From positions 248,001 to 312,000 of the forward strand of contig NZ_PSSX01000003.1 in assembly GCF_002933275.1 (NCBI RefSeq): a stretch of 64,000 nucleotides of DNA. The letters are read 5' to 3'. This DNA comes from Marinobacter maroccanus (GTDB lineage: Bacteria > Pseudomonadota > Gammaproteobacteria > Pseudomonadales > Oleiphilaceae). The notes below the pieces were generated by a model, which ran no database searches, was not told the DNA's origin, and worked only from the letters and a program-made list of their open reading frames with translations. This document shows positions 53,501-63,597 of this stretch, one piece after another; position 1 is the first letter of the stretch; every line of letters starts with the position of its first letter. Both the position numbers and the translations under genes were made by a program.

Positions 53501-53679
53501 GCGGGTTGATCTTCGCCACCACGCTGACCCTTTTCATCATTCCGGTGCTGTATAACCTGTTGGCGCGGTTTGCCAAATCGTCCAATGCAGTGGAGAAGGA
53601 ACTTGAACGCCAGGCTTCGGGCCAGGCCGGTGGTGCAGGGCTGGCGGCAGCGCCTCAGAAACGCGTGGATGACTTCTGA
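50533..53679 (+). CDS. RND-family efflux pump, inner-membrane permease
   Basis: This 1048-residue proton-driven exporter of the HAE1 type starts VSIKRPVFATVLSLLIVVFGL. The fourth membrane segment shows the paired aspartates VVDDAIVMLENI near residue 400, and the C-terminal half has GLMAKNGILIVEFANQLRD. The start is GTG at 50533. There is no gene for an outer-membrane TolC partner, so it must borrow one. The substrate is unknown, but drugs or solvents are typical. Confidence 0.92.
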   Translation: MVLSDVSIKRPVFATVLSLLIVVFGLAALMGLPVREYPDIDPPVVSISTDYTGAAAEVVDTQITQVIEGAISGIEGIRSIESSTEQGESRTSIEFTTARDVDIAANDVRDAVSRVANQLPDEADPPVVRKADSDARPMMWVTLRSDVWDSAELSDFADRVLADRLSVLDGVADVRIGGERRYAIRVWLDRERLAARDITVAEVERALRANNVELPAGSVDSSTRNFTVRAEGRLSNVEQFRELVIRRDGNDLLRLGEVANVQMGVESDVSRLRANGQTAIGMGVIRQSKANTVAVSDAVRAELEKIRETLPPEVTIAESYDESIFIRASIKEVVTTLAIAVSLVILVIFLFLRSWRATLIPAVTIPVAVIGAFIGLGFLGFSINVLTLLAVILAIGLVVDDAIVMLENIQRRIDEGEPPLLAAYRGAKQVAFAVIATTLTLVAVFVPISFMGGNIGRLFAEFGFTLAAAVVFSSLVALTLAPMLCSKWLRHSPESAEGHRLWAASEKVLNGLTNGYRRLLQFSLRQPGLLLGLGLVGLVIAAVVYPKLPQELAPTEDRAVIIMPTSAPRGSTVEYTDHYVRQVEETLLPYLDEGIANRLLAIVGFRNEEDNAFMIMGLVPWEERDIKQQEVTSEIRKKLADVSGIRTVAVNPPGLGQRGFSQAVEFVVAGPDYESVQAWSQEIMERAKENPNLQNLDTDFELTRPELRVNIDRERAADLDITIEDVGLTLQTMLASRQVTTYIDRGREYDVIIQAEDANRATPEDLGQIFLRPREGGNLIPLQALVSVQEIGANPDLRRIDRLPAVVISASLADGYDLGSALTYLNNLAVDNLPPEARVSYKGLSREFQESSAAIYVTFALAFVIVFLVLAAQFESWIHPLIIMLSVPLAVTGALLALWWTGISLNIYSQIGIIMLLGLMAKNGILIVEFANQLRDKGYEVREAILEGACLRFRPVLMTTISTIFGAVPLVIATGAGAESRAAIGMVILGGLIFATTLTLFIIPVLYNLLARFAKSSNAVEKELERQASGQAGGAGLAAAPQKRVDDF

Positions 53680-53691
53680 TCAGTGACACGA

Positions 53692-54957
53692 TCACAGGGT
53701 GGCCGGGAACTCGAGCTGGCCACCGAATATTTCATCCGGGTGGATATCAATGCAAAACACCTTTTGCCCCGGCAGCATCGTGGACAGGGTTACTGTGCGT
53801 TTGGCGTCCGGCAGACCGACGTAAGGCCGACAACTGCTAATGTGCTGGGGCCGTTCCAGGGCATTGCGGAAGTATTCCCGGTGCGTCCATCGGGCGCCGG
53901 CCGAGTGGTACAGGGGATTGAATTTACCGCGATGGATGTCCGGATTGGCGCGGGCAAGATTGCCCTCCTGTATGCCCTGGGGGTTCAGCAGGAAACAGCG
54001 TTTCACACCGTCCACTTCCAACAGCTTTTTGCAGGCTACATTGAACGGTAACTCCCGGCTCAGGGAGTGGCAGGCTTCCAGAATTTCGAAGCGAAGCAGT
54101 CGAAAATAGCTCTCTTGATCCCGGATATCCTGGGCCGAAGACTCACTGGAATCGGCAATAATTCCCTTCAGGGCCAGTTCGGTAAGTTCCGGCTCATGAT
54201 CATGCAGGCTCGTTGGCCGCGCAAAAAGGAAACCCTGCAGCAGGTCCGCCTCCGTTTGCAGTGCGATATGGGCCTGGGTGCTGTTTTCGATGCCTTCCAG
54301 AAGCACAAGGCTGCCGCTCTCGCGAATCATCTTCACAAGGCTCTCCAGGAGCATCCGGGCGCGACTGTTGTTCTCCGCATTCACCAACAGGCTCCGGTCG
54401 AGCTTGACGATGAGCGGATTGATGCGCCACAAACGCTCGAAATTGGAATCGCCCATACCGAAATCGTCAATGGCAATCTGGAAACCATGGGCCTTGGCTT
54501 TGAGAATGAATTCCAGAAGGGCGGTGGGATTGTCGGATGCCGTCTCCACCAGTTCCAGAACCACTTTTTCCGGGTCGATTCCACTGCTCTGGCACTGCAG
54601 GGCGAGCTTTTCCAGGGAAGCTTCTGGATGAATGCAGGTGCCGGGATTAATATTCAGGAACAGCCAGACAAGCTGTGAGCTCGCGGCAAAATTATCCAGA
54701 TGTATCTGCAACAGGTGTCTGTCCAGTTCGGCTGTCAGATTCTTCGCTTCCGCCTGCTGGAAAAGCTCGAAGGGAGAGATGCTGGCGTTGTTCTTCCATA
54801 CCCTGACCAGGGCCTCGTAGCCCACCAGTTTCCGATGGGTCGGGCTCAGGATCGGCTGGTAAACAGAACTGAAATCATAGTCGTTGATCATGTCTGGAGC
54901 CCGGGTTATTTCGGCTCCGCGATAGATGCGTCGGGGAAGTCGGACTACGCTGCTCAT
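53692..54957 (-). CDS. EAL-domain protein with C-terminal sensory domain
   Basis: This 421-residue protein resembles c-di-GMP phosphodiesterases. The EAL triad is at residues 48-50 (YEALVR), with NINPGT, ELVETA, DDFGMGDSN, KLDRSLL, LEGIEN and a GFLFARP motif completing the set of metal and substrate residues, so activity is plausible. Residues 280-421 look like a Cache/PDC-type sensor (HREYFRNAL, DAKRTVTLSTML). No membrane segment is seen, so sensing would be cytoplasmic. It is convergent with the RND pump gene. Confidence 0.82.
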   Translation of the reverse strand: MSSVVRLPRRIYRGAEITRAPDMINDYDFSSVYQPILSPTHRKLVGYEALVRVWKNNASISPFELFQQAEAKNLTAELDRHLLQIHLDNFAASSQLVWLFLNINPGTCIHPEASLEKLALQCQSSGIDPEKVVLELVETASDNPTALLEFILKAKAHGFQIAIDDFGMGDSNFERLWRINPLIVKLDRSLLVNAENNSRARMLLESLVKMIRESGSLVLLEGIENSTQAHIALQTEADLLQGFLFARPTSLHDHEPELTELALKGIIADSSESSAQDIRDQESYFRLLRFEILEACHSLSRELPFNVACKKLLEVDGVKRCFLLNPQGIQEGNLARANPDIHRGKFNPLYHSAGARWTHREYFRNALERPQHISSCRPYVGLPDAKRTVTLSTMLPGQKVFCIDIHPDEIFGGQLEFPATL

Positions 54958-55188
54958 GGTCAGGAACCTTTATACTGCCAATGGTCTGGCCATCCTGGCC
55001 TGATGATAGAAGAGTGTCTGAACATGCAGATAAAGCGAATTCCGTACCAGAGAGCCAAAAAACAAGCAGTTAACTTTGCTTAAACCCGTCAGATAAATGA
55101 ACTTCGCTATCGGTTTTAGAACAATTGCACCAGATGCGGGCAGATTCCGAACGGCAAGGTTGGCAATGCACCAAAACAGGATTCCTTG

Positions 55189-56487
55189 ATGCCATCAAAA
55201 AGTCAGTTCCGTTTGCTGGGCCAACGCCGTTTCCTGCCGTTTTACCTGACCCAGTTTTCCGGCGCCTTTAACGATAACCTGTTCAAGAACGCGCTGCTGC
55301 TGTTGATCACCTACAGCGCCGGCAGTTTGATGGGGCTGTCCGTGAATGTGGTGGTTAACCTGGCGGCCTTCCTGTTCATCCTGCCGTTCTTCCTGTTCTC
55401 TGGCATTGCCGGCGAAATGGCCGACCGCTATGAAAAGTCCCGGATCATCCGGAATGTGAAGCTGGCAGAGATCGTGATCATGTCCGTTGCCGCGCTCGGG
55501 CTCTGGTTCGGCTGGTACGAGCTGTTGCTGGTGTTGCTGTTCCTGATGGGTACCCAGTCCACCTTCTTCGGTCCGGTGAAATACGCCATCCTGCCCCAGG
55601 TGCTGGCGGACGATGAACTGGTGGGTGGCAATGGTCTGGTGGGCATGGGCACCTTTGTGGCAATTCTTCTGGGTACCATTGCTGCAGGTCTGTTGATGGG
55701 CTTTGAGGCTGCCGCCCGGCTGACGGCGATTGCTGTGGTGGTGATGGCAGTACTTGGTTACCTGGCCGCGAGGCAGGTGCCGGCAACTGAACCCGACGGT
55801 TCCGGAGTTACGGTGCGTTTCCGGCCGGTGGTGGAAACCTGGAGGCTGATGGCCCTGGCGGCCGAGCGGCGCCAGGTGTTGCTGGCGGTGCTGACCATCT
55901 CCTGGTTCTGGTTTCTTGGCGCTGCCTACCTGACCCAGTTTCCCAATTTTGCCCGCACCGATCTGCTGGGCGATGAAACCGTTGTCACGCTGCTGCTGGC
56001 TATGTTCACGATCGGCATTTCCATTGGATCCATGATGTGTGAGCGGCTCACCAAACACCGGATTACCCTGGCCCCAGTGCCTTGGGGGGCCCTGGGGCTG
56101 AGTCTGTTCGGGATTGATCTGTATTTTGCGGTGCCGGATGATCCCGTGGCCTCGACCTGGTGGACCCTGTTGACCGACCCCGTTTACCTGAGGGTGTTGA
56201 TGGATCTGGTAGGCATCGGTATCTGCGGTGGTCTTTTCATCGTGCCTCTATACGCCTTTATCCAGCACGAAACGCCCCGGGCCAAACGTGCCCGTATCAT
56301 CGCCGCACTGAATGTCATCAACGCGTTGTTCATGGTGGTAAGTGCCCTGGCTGGTATTGTGGTGCTCGGTCTTTTGGGAATCAGCATTCCAGGGTTTTTC
56401 CTGCTGCTCTCGCTCCTGAACGGCCTGGTGTTACTGGTGGTCTGGCGGCTTCGGCGCAAAACCGCCTCACATTCTGTGGATAATTAG
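55189..56487 (+). CDS. MFS transporter, LplT-like
   Basis: This 432-residue transporter has about twelve membrane segments. The motif FLPFYLTQFSGAFNDNLFKNA and GTQSTFFGPVKYAILPQ match the LplT group, which flips lysophospholipids and is often fused or linked to acyltransferase Aas. No aas gene lies beside it. The ATG at 55189 has AGGA seven bases upstream; a TTG just before it is less likely. It is divergent from the EAL gene. Confidence 0.85.
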   Translation: MPSKSQFRLLGQRRFLPFYLTQFSGAFNDNLFKNALLLLITYSAGSLMGLSVNVVVNLAAFLFILPFFLFSGIAGEMADRYEKSRIIRNVKLAEIVIMSVAALGLWFGWYELLLVLLFLMGTQSTFFGPVKYAILPQVLADDELVGGNGLVGMGTFVAILLGTIAAGLLMGFEAAARLTAIAVVVMAVLGYLAARQVPATEPDGSGVTVRFRPVVETWRLMALAAERRQVLLAVLTISWFWFLGAAYLTQFPNFARTDLLGDETVVTLLLAMFTIGISIGSMMCERLTKHRITLAPVPWGALGLSLFGIDLYFAVPDDPVASTWWTLLTDPVYLRVLMDLVGIGICGGLFIVPLYAFIQHETPRAKRARIIAALNVINALFMVVSALAGIVVLGLLGISIPGFFLLLSLLNGLVLLVVWRLRRKTASHSVDN

Positions 56488-56825
56488 TTGGAAAACCTGC
56501 GGAAACACTCCGGATGAAATATAGGTTAACTATAAAAAACAAATGGTTAAATCATTTTTAGGGTGTTTAACAAGTAGCCTTGCATGTGGATAACTTTCTT
56601 GAAAACTTTTCTGAGAAGACTGATCCAAGCGTCTGAAAAGCCATGAATTTCGGTTTTCCACTATCCTCTGAATCTGGCCGGAGACGCCCTTCGGGTACGG
56701 TGCCCGGGGCAATCAGCTTTCAACCCGGGCTGACTCTGGTTAAAATTTGCACATTCTGACTGCAATTTCCCAGGTGAGGCGTTATACTCGCCGCCCTATT
56801 TTATCCCCGATTTCCGAGGTGAGCT
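56488..56825. promoter_or_regulatory. Intergenic region before mnmG with a DnaA box and AT-rich tract
   Basis: This 338-bp gap begins with an AT-rich tract (56515-56580). A perfect DnaA box on the minus strand lies at 56585-56593 (TGTGGATAA), and another overlaps the MFS gene end (56475-56483). Further on, TATACT at 56783-56788 is a likely -10 box for mnmG, although no good -35 is visible. GCC/GGC hairpins near 56690-56730 look weak. Confidence 0.5.
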
Positions 56826-58712
56826 GTGGATTTTCCGACCCGTTTCGATGTCATTGTCATTGGTGGTGGCCATGCCGGTACCGAGGCCGCGCTGGCGGCT
56901 GCACGCATGGGTTCCCAAACCCTGCTGCTGACCCACAACATTGAGACCCTGGGCCAGATGTCCTGCAATCCGGCCATCGGCGGTATTGGTAAAAGCCATC
57001 TGGTGAAAGAAATTGATGCCCTGGGCGGCGCCATGGCTGAAGCCACCGATCAGGCCGGTATCCAGTTCCGGGTACTGAACGGCCGCAAGGGTCCGGCCGT
57101 GCGCGCCACCCGTGCCCAGGCTGATCGCGTTCTCTACAAGGCGGCGATCCGCCATACCCTGGAGAGCCAGCCGAACCTGACCCTGTTCCAGCAGGCGGCG
57201 GACGACCTGATTGTGGAAAACGACCAGGTCACCGGTGTCGTCACCCAGACCGGCATCCGCTTCAACGCGAAGACCGTTGTGCTTACCACCGGTACCTTTC
57301 TGGGCGGAGTTATTCACATCGGTATGCAACACCATGCCGGCGGTCGCGCCGGTGATGCGCCGGCCAACGCCCTGGCCCAGCGGTTGCGGGAACTGCCGTT
57401 CAATGTCGGCCGTCTGAAAACCGGCACGCCGCCGCGCATCGACGCCCGGTCTGTGGACTTCTCGGTGATGCAGGAGCAGTGGGGGGATGACCCCACGCCG
57501 GTGATGTCTTTCATCGGCAGCCGTAGCCAGCACCCGGAACAGGTCTGTTGCTACGTGACCCGGACCACCGAACAGACCCACGATATTATTCGCAGCGGTT
57601 TCGACCGTTCGCCGATGTTTGCAGGCAGCATCGAGGGCGTAGGCCCGCGCTATTGCCCGTCCATCGAGGACAAGGTAAACCGGTTTGCCGACAAGGACTC
57701 CCACCAGATCTTTGTGGAGCCGGAAGGACTGACCACCAACGAGCTCTACCCGAACGGCATTTCCACCAGCCTGCCGTTCGATATTCAGTTGGCGGCGGTG
57801 CGTTCGATTCCCGGCTTTGAAAATGCCCATATCACCCGGCCGGGTTACGCCATCGAATACGATTATCTGAATCCGCAGGACCTGCGCCACACCCTGGAAA
57901 CCAAGTTCATCCAGGGCCTGTATTTTGCCGGCCAGATCAACGGCACTACCGGCTATGAAGAAGCCGGAGCCCAGGGTCTGCTGGCGGGGATCAATGCGGC
58001 CCTGCGGTCCCAGGAAAAAGACGAGTGGTACCCGCGCCGGGACGAGGCTTACCTGGGTGTGCTGGTGGATGACCTGATCACCATGGGCACTTCCGAGCCG
58101 TATCGCATGTTTACCAGCCGCGCCGAGTACCGCCTGATCCTGCGCGAGGACAATGCCGACCTGCGTCTGACCGAAACCGGTCGGAAGCTGGGCCTGGTGA
58201 ACGACGAGCGCTGGCAGAAATTCAACGACAAGCGTGAGGCCATCGCCACCGAGCGCAGCCGCCTCGAGGCCACCCGGATTCATCCGAATACCGAGGCCGG
58301 TGAGCGGGCCAATGGCTTTCTCAAGCAGCCGATGACCCGGGATCAGTCACTGGCGGAACTGCTGCGTCGCCCGGAGATTGTCTACAGCCACATCGCGGAG
58401 ATTGGGGCGGATAAGGCCAACGACTCGGTTGTCGCCGACCAGGTGGAAATCGAGATCAAGTACGAAGGCTACATTTCCCGTCAGACCGACGAGATAGAGC
58501 GGCTGCGCAAGAATGAAAACACCGCCCTGCCGGTGGATCTGGACTATGACGTGATCGGCGGTCTGTCCAACGAAATCAAGCAGAAGCTCAAGACTGTGCG
58601 GCCGGAAACCGTGGCCCAGGCCTCACGCATTCAGGGCGTGACTCCGGCGGCGGTGAGCCAGATTCTGGTTCATCTCAAGAAGCGTGATCTGCTGCGCAAA
58701 CAGTCGGCCTGA
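56826..58712 (+). CDS. mnmG: tRNA uridine-5-carboxymethylaminomethyl modification enzyme MnmG
   Basis: This 628-residue FAD enzyme is the partner of MnmE in tRNA U34 modification. The FAD-binding [19 protein letters not shown], then [16 protein letters not shown] and [11 protein letters not shown], and the C-terminal [17 protein letters not shown] are typical. The start is GTG at 56826 behind GAGGTGAG. It leads rsmG, parA and parB in the same direction. Confidence 0.96.
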   Translation: MDFPTRFDVIVIGGGHAGTEAALAAARMGSQTLLLTHNIETLGQMSCNPAIGGIGKSHLVKEIDALGGAMAEATDQAGIQFRVLNGRKGPAVRATRAQADRVLYKAAIRHTLESQPNLTLFQQAADDLIVENDQVTGVVTQTGIRFNAKTVVLTTGTFLGGVIHIGMQHHAGGRAGDAPANALAQRLRELPFNVGRLKTGTPPRIDARSVDFSVMQEQWGDDPTPVMSFIGSRSQHPEQVCCYVTRTTEQTHDIIRSGFDRSPMFAGSIEGVGPRYCPSIEDKVNRFADKDSHQIFVEPEGLTTNELYPNGISTSLPFDIQLAAVRSIPGFENAHITRPGYAIEYDYLNPQDLRHTLETKFIQGLYFAGQINGTTGYEEAGAQGLLAGINAALRSQEKDEWYPRRDEAYLGVLVDDLITMGTSEPYRMFTSRAEYRLILREDNADLRLTETGRKLGLVNDERWQKFNDKREAIATERSRLEATRIHPNTEAGERANGFLKQPMTRDQSLAELLRRPEIVYSHIAEIGADKANDSVVADQVEIEIKYEGYISRQTDEIERLRKNENTALPVDLDYDVIGGLSNEIKQKLKTVRPETVAQASRIQGVTPAAVSQILVHLKKRDLLRKQSA

Positions 58713-58721
58713 TCTGCACCC

Positions 58722-59366
58722 ATGACCAAGTCACTCTGGCATGGCCAGCTCCGGGACGGACTGGCAGCAATGGGCCTGACCCTGGATGAGGATCGGCAGG
58801 AAAAGCTGCTGGCTTTTCTGGGCCTGCTCAACAAATGGAACCGGGCGTACAATCTCACCGCGGTTCGTGATGAGCGGCAGATGGTGTCCCGGCAGCTGCT
58901 CGACAGCCTGAGCATTCTGCCCTGGGTAACCACGGATCATCTTCTGGATGTGGGGGCCGGCGGCGGTCTGCCGGGTATTCCCCTGGCGATCGCACTGCCG
59001 GATAAGCGCTTCACCCTGCTCGACAGCAACGGCAAGAAAACCCGCTTTCTCAACCAGTGTGTACTCGAGCTGGGCCTGGGCAACGTCGAGGTTATTCATG
59101 GCCGGGCGGAAGATTGCAGCCCCGAAGAACCCTTTGCCCAGATTAGCAGCCGCGCCTTTACCGCCCTGGAGAACCTGGTGAACTGGTGTGGCGGCCTGTT
59201 GGCAAATGAGGGCGAGTTCCTTGCCATGAAAGGTCAGTTTCCGGATGATGAAGTGGCTGCCCTCCCGGCTGGCTGGCAGGTAAAATCCAGCCACTCCCTG
59301 GACGTTCCCGGTGCCGATGGCGAGCGCCATCTCCTGGTGGTCGCCCGGGCCGCGAATTCCCGGTAG
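58722..59366 (+). CDS. rsmG: 16S rRNA (guanine527-N7)-methyltransferase
   Basis: This 214-residue AdoMet-dependent enzyme methylates G527 of 16S rRNA. The AdoMet motif is LLDVGAGGGLPGIPLAIALP, and NLTAVRDERQMVSRQLLDSL precedes it. It lies nine bases behind mnmG without a strong ribosome site of its own, as in many gid operons. Confidence 0.95.
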   Translation: MTKSLWHGQLRDGLAAMGLTLDEDRQEKLLAFLGLLNKWNRAYNLTAVRDERQMVSRQLLDSLSILPWVTTDHLLDVGAGGGLPGIPLAIALPDKRFTLLDSNGKKTRFLNQCVLELGLGNVEVIHGRAEDCSPEEPFAQISSRAFTALENLVNWCGGLLANEGEFLAMKGQFPDDEVAALPAGWQVKSSHSLDVPGADGERHLLVVARAANSR

Positions 59367-59416
59367 TTTGGCAGTCGAAGTTCAATACCGCTAACCCATT
59401 AACAAGGAGGCAGGAC

Positions 59417-60211
59417 ATGGCGCGCGTGATTGCAGTGACCAATCAGAAAGGCGGTGTGGGCAAAACCACCACCTGCGTCAACCTGGCCGCCTCCCTGGCC
59501 GCGACCAAACGCCGGGTGCTTCTGGTGGATATGGATCCCCAGGGCAACGCCACCATGGGCAGCGGTGTGGATAAAAATGCCCTGGAACTGTCCGGCTACG
59601 ACATGTTGACCAAGCGCGCCAGCGCGGCCGAGGTGATCATTCCCGCCGAGGCCTCCGGTTTCGATATCCTGCCGGCCAATGGCGATTTGACCGCCGCCGA
59701 AGTGGAACTGATGAACGAAATCGGTCGCGAACATCGCCTGCGCCTTGCGTTGAACACCGTTCGCGACAATTATGATTACATCCTTATTGATTGCCCCCCG
59801 TCACTCAGCCTGTTGACGGTGAATGCCCTGTCGGCGGCAGACTCTGTGCTGATTCCCATGCAGTGCGAGTACTACGCATTGGAGGGGCTGGCGGCGCTGA
59901 TGAACACCGTTGAGCAGATCCAGGAGACGGTTAACCCGAATCTGCAGGTGGAAGGCATTCTGCGTACCATGTACGACCCCCGGAACAGCCTGACCCTGGA
60001 TGTTTCCGGTCAGCTGAGTGAGTACTTCGGCGACAAGGTGTATCGTGCGGTAATTCCCCGCAATGTCCGCCTGGCCGAGGCGCCAAGCTACGGCGTGCCT
60101 GCCCTGAAATACGACCGGGCCTCCAAGGGTGCCATTGCCTACCTCGCCCTGGCCGGCGAGATGGTGCGTCGCCACGGTTCAAAAAAGACATCCGCGCCTG
60201 TTGCGGTGTAA
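59417..60211 (+). CDS. parA: Chromosome partitioning ATPase ParA
   Basis: This 264-residue ATPase carries a deviant Walker A (KGGVGKTTTCVNLAA, near residues 10-25) and DMDPQGNATMGSG. With ParB and parS it moves the newly copied origin. AAGGAGG sits seven bases before the ATG. It follows rsmG by 50 bases. Confidence 0.95.
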   Translation: MARVIAVTNQKGGVGKTTTCVNLAASLAATKRRVLLVDMDPQGNATMGSGVDKNALELSGYDMLTKRASAAEVIIPAEASGFDILPANGDLTAAEVELMNEIGREHRLRLALNTVRDNYDYILIDCPPSLSLLTVNALSAADSVLIPMQCEYYALEGLAALMNTVEQIQETVNPNLQVEGILRTMYDPRNSLTLDVSGQLSEYFGDKVYRAVIPRNVRLAEAPSYGVPALKYDRASKGAIAYLALAGEMVRRHGSKKTSAPVAV

Positions 60212-60259
60212 CATACCGCCCTGTCACTCACTTAAGCACAACGATTTTCAACGGGAAGA

Positions 60260-61147
60260 ATGACTGACACCATGGCGGCGAAGAAACGAGGATTGGGTGA
60301 ACGTGGACTGGGCGCCCTGCTGGCGGGCTCCAAGGTCAATCTTGACCAGGAGCTGAAAGACCACGACGGTGAGCTTCGCGAAGTTCCCATTGATCTGATC
60401 CAGCGAGGCCGGTTCCAGCCCCGTCGTGATATGGACCCTGCCGCCCTTCAGGAACTGGCGGATTCCATTCGCCAACAGGGTGTTATGCAGCCGGTGGTAA
60501 TTCGTCCCATCGCGGAAGGTCGCTATGAGCTGATTGCGGGTGAGCGTCGCTGGCGGGCCACCCAGATGGCTGGCCTGGACAGCATTCCTGCCATCATCCG
60601 GGATGTTCCCGATGAAGCCGCCATCGCCATGGCGCTGATCGAGAACATCCAGCGCGAAAACCTCAACCCCATTGAAGAAGCCTTCGCCCTCCAGCGCCTG
60701 CAGGACGAGTTTGGCCTGACCCAGGCTCAGGTAGCCGAAGCCGTTGGCAAATCCCGCACCACTATTACCAACCTGCTACGACTGATCGGACTGTCTGAAG
60801 ACGTTCGTATCATGCTCGAGCACGGTGATCTGGAAATGGGCCACGGCCGGGCGATGCTGACCCTGGCCCCGGAACTGCAGATGCAGGTGGCCAAACAGGT
60901 GGTGGCCAAATCCCTGTCGGTTCGCCAGACCGAGGCTTTGGTGCGGCGGGTGCAACAGGAGACCCCGGACAGCAAATCCCGAAAAAAGGGCACCGTGGAC
61001 CCCAACATTCGCGCCCTGCAGGATGATCTGGCCGAGCGGCTGGGCGCACGGGTGTCGATCGATCATGGCCAGCGTGGCAAAGGCAAGCTGGTGATTGAAT
61101 ACAGCTCTCTGGACGAACTTGACGGCATTCTTGGCCACATCAAATAA
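60260..61147 (+). CDS. parB: Chromosome partitioning protein ParB
   Basis: This 295-residue CTP-dependent clamp binds parS. The CTP-binding motif GERRWRATQMAGL and ENIQRENLNPIEEA are present, followed by a helix-turn-helix (LTQAQVAEAVGKSRTTITNLLR) and a C-terminal dimer domain. The start could be ATG 60260 or the ATG at 60272 (MAAKKRGLGERG), which is the form common in relatives; neither has a well-spaced ribosome site. Its targets are the two parS sites inside recF. Confidence 0.94.
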   Translation: MTDTMAAKKRGLGERGLGALLAGSKVNLDQELKDHDGELREVPIDLIQRGRFQPRRDMDPAALQELADSIRQQGVMQPVVIRPIAEGRYELIAGERRWRATQMAGLDSIPAIIRDVPDEAAIAMALIENIQRENLNPIEEAFALQRLQDEFGLTQAQVAEAVGKSRTTITNLLRLIGLSEDVRIMLEHGDLEMGHGRAMLTLAPELQMQVAKQVVAKSLSVRQTEALVRRVQQETPDSKSRKKGTVDPNIRALQDDLAERLGARVSIDHGQRGKGKLVIEYSSLDELDGILGHIK

Positions 61148-61312
61148 AAGGTCTGGGTTTTATCGGCCTTCCGGGCCCCCTACGAAAGTTCGTGCCTGGC
61201 TGTGTACACAACATGTAGTGGTGAAAAACTGAACGGCCGTCTATTTGTGACTAAAATTGCCAAAACCCAGTTATTACGCCGCTTTTGACGGAGCAGCTGC
61301 TGCCCGGTTTTG

Positions 61313-61341
61313 TTGATTCGTGCACATTGAACACATATAAT
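61313..61341 (+). promoter_or_regulatory. Probable atp operon promoter
   Basis: TTGATT (61313-61318), a 17-base spacer and a perfect TATAAT (61336-61341) lie 78 bases before the atpI start. The surrounding 271-bp gap after parB holds no gene that I can see. Confidence 0.75.
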
Positions 61342-61418
61342 CTGCGGCGCTCGTATCGGTGTATTTGCTTACTTTTTAGACGACATCGACCGAAAAGCAC
61401 CGTACTTCCGGGACGAAC

Positions 61419-62709
<1,291 letters not shown>

Positions 62710-62769
62710 TCGGACACCATTAAGCCGTAGTTCTAAACCCTAAACCCTTAAACTGAAAAACCTAACTGA

Positions 62770-63042
<273 letters not shown>

Positions 63043-63111
63043 TCGAGTCGCCAGAGCCGGGGTTTTACCCCGGTCAGATGATTCTTAACAAAACAGGCGA
63101 GAGGTGAAGAC

Positions 63112-63582
63112 GTGAACATTAATTTGACGATGATTGGTCAAGCCATCGCGTTCTTTATCTTTGTCGTCTTCTGCATGAAGTACGTGTGGCCGCCAATCAT
63201 GGCCGCACTGCAGGAGCGTCAAAAGAAGATCGCTGACGGACTGGCTGCCTCAGACCGCGCTGCGCGCGATCTGGAACTGGCTCAGGAAAAGTCAGCTCAG
63301 GAACTGCGTGAAGCCAAGCAGCAAGCTGCTGGTCTGATTGAACAGGCCAACAAGCGCGCGGCCCAGATTGTGGAAGCATCCAAGGATGACGCCCGCAAGG
63401 AAGGCCAGAAGCTGATTGAGCAGGCCAAGGCCGAAATTGAACAGGAGCGCAATCAGGCTCGTGACGCTTTGCGTGCAGAAATTGCCACCATTGCCGTTGC
63501 CGGTGCTGAGAAGATCCTGGAAACCTCTGTCGATGCCTCCAAGCACAACGAGATGTTGGAAAAACTGGCGGCAGAACTTTAA
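63112..63582 (+). CDS. atpF: ATP synthase F0 subunit b
   Basis: This 156-residue stator protein has an N-terminal membrane anchor ([23 protein letters not shown]) and a long charged coiled coil ([21 protein letters not shown]). The start at 63112 is GTG, with GAGAGGTGAA upstream. Length is the normal 156. Confidence 0.96.
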   Translation: MNINLTMIGQAIAFFIFVVFCMKYVWPPIMAALQERQKKIADGLAASDRAARDLELAQEKSAQELREAKQQAAGLIEQANKRAAQIVEASKDDARKEGQKLIEQAKAEIEQERNQARDALRAEIATIAVAGAEKILETSVDASKHNEMLEKLAAEL

Positions 63583-63597
63583 ACGACGAGGTTCATC

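Noticed and set aside
62722..62760. CCTAAACCC-like short repeats between atpB and atpE that recall telomere repeats
   Set aside because: Only two imperfect units in a short AT-rich spacer of a bacterial operon; chance is the simplest reading.
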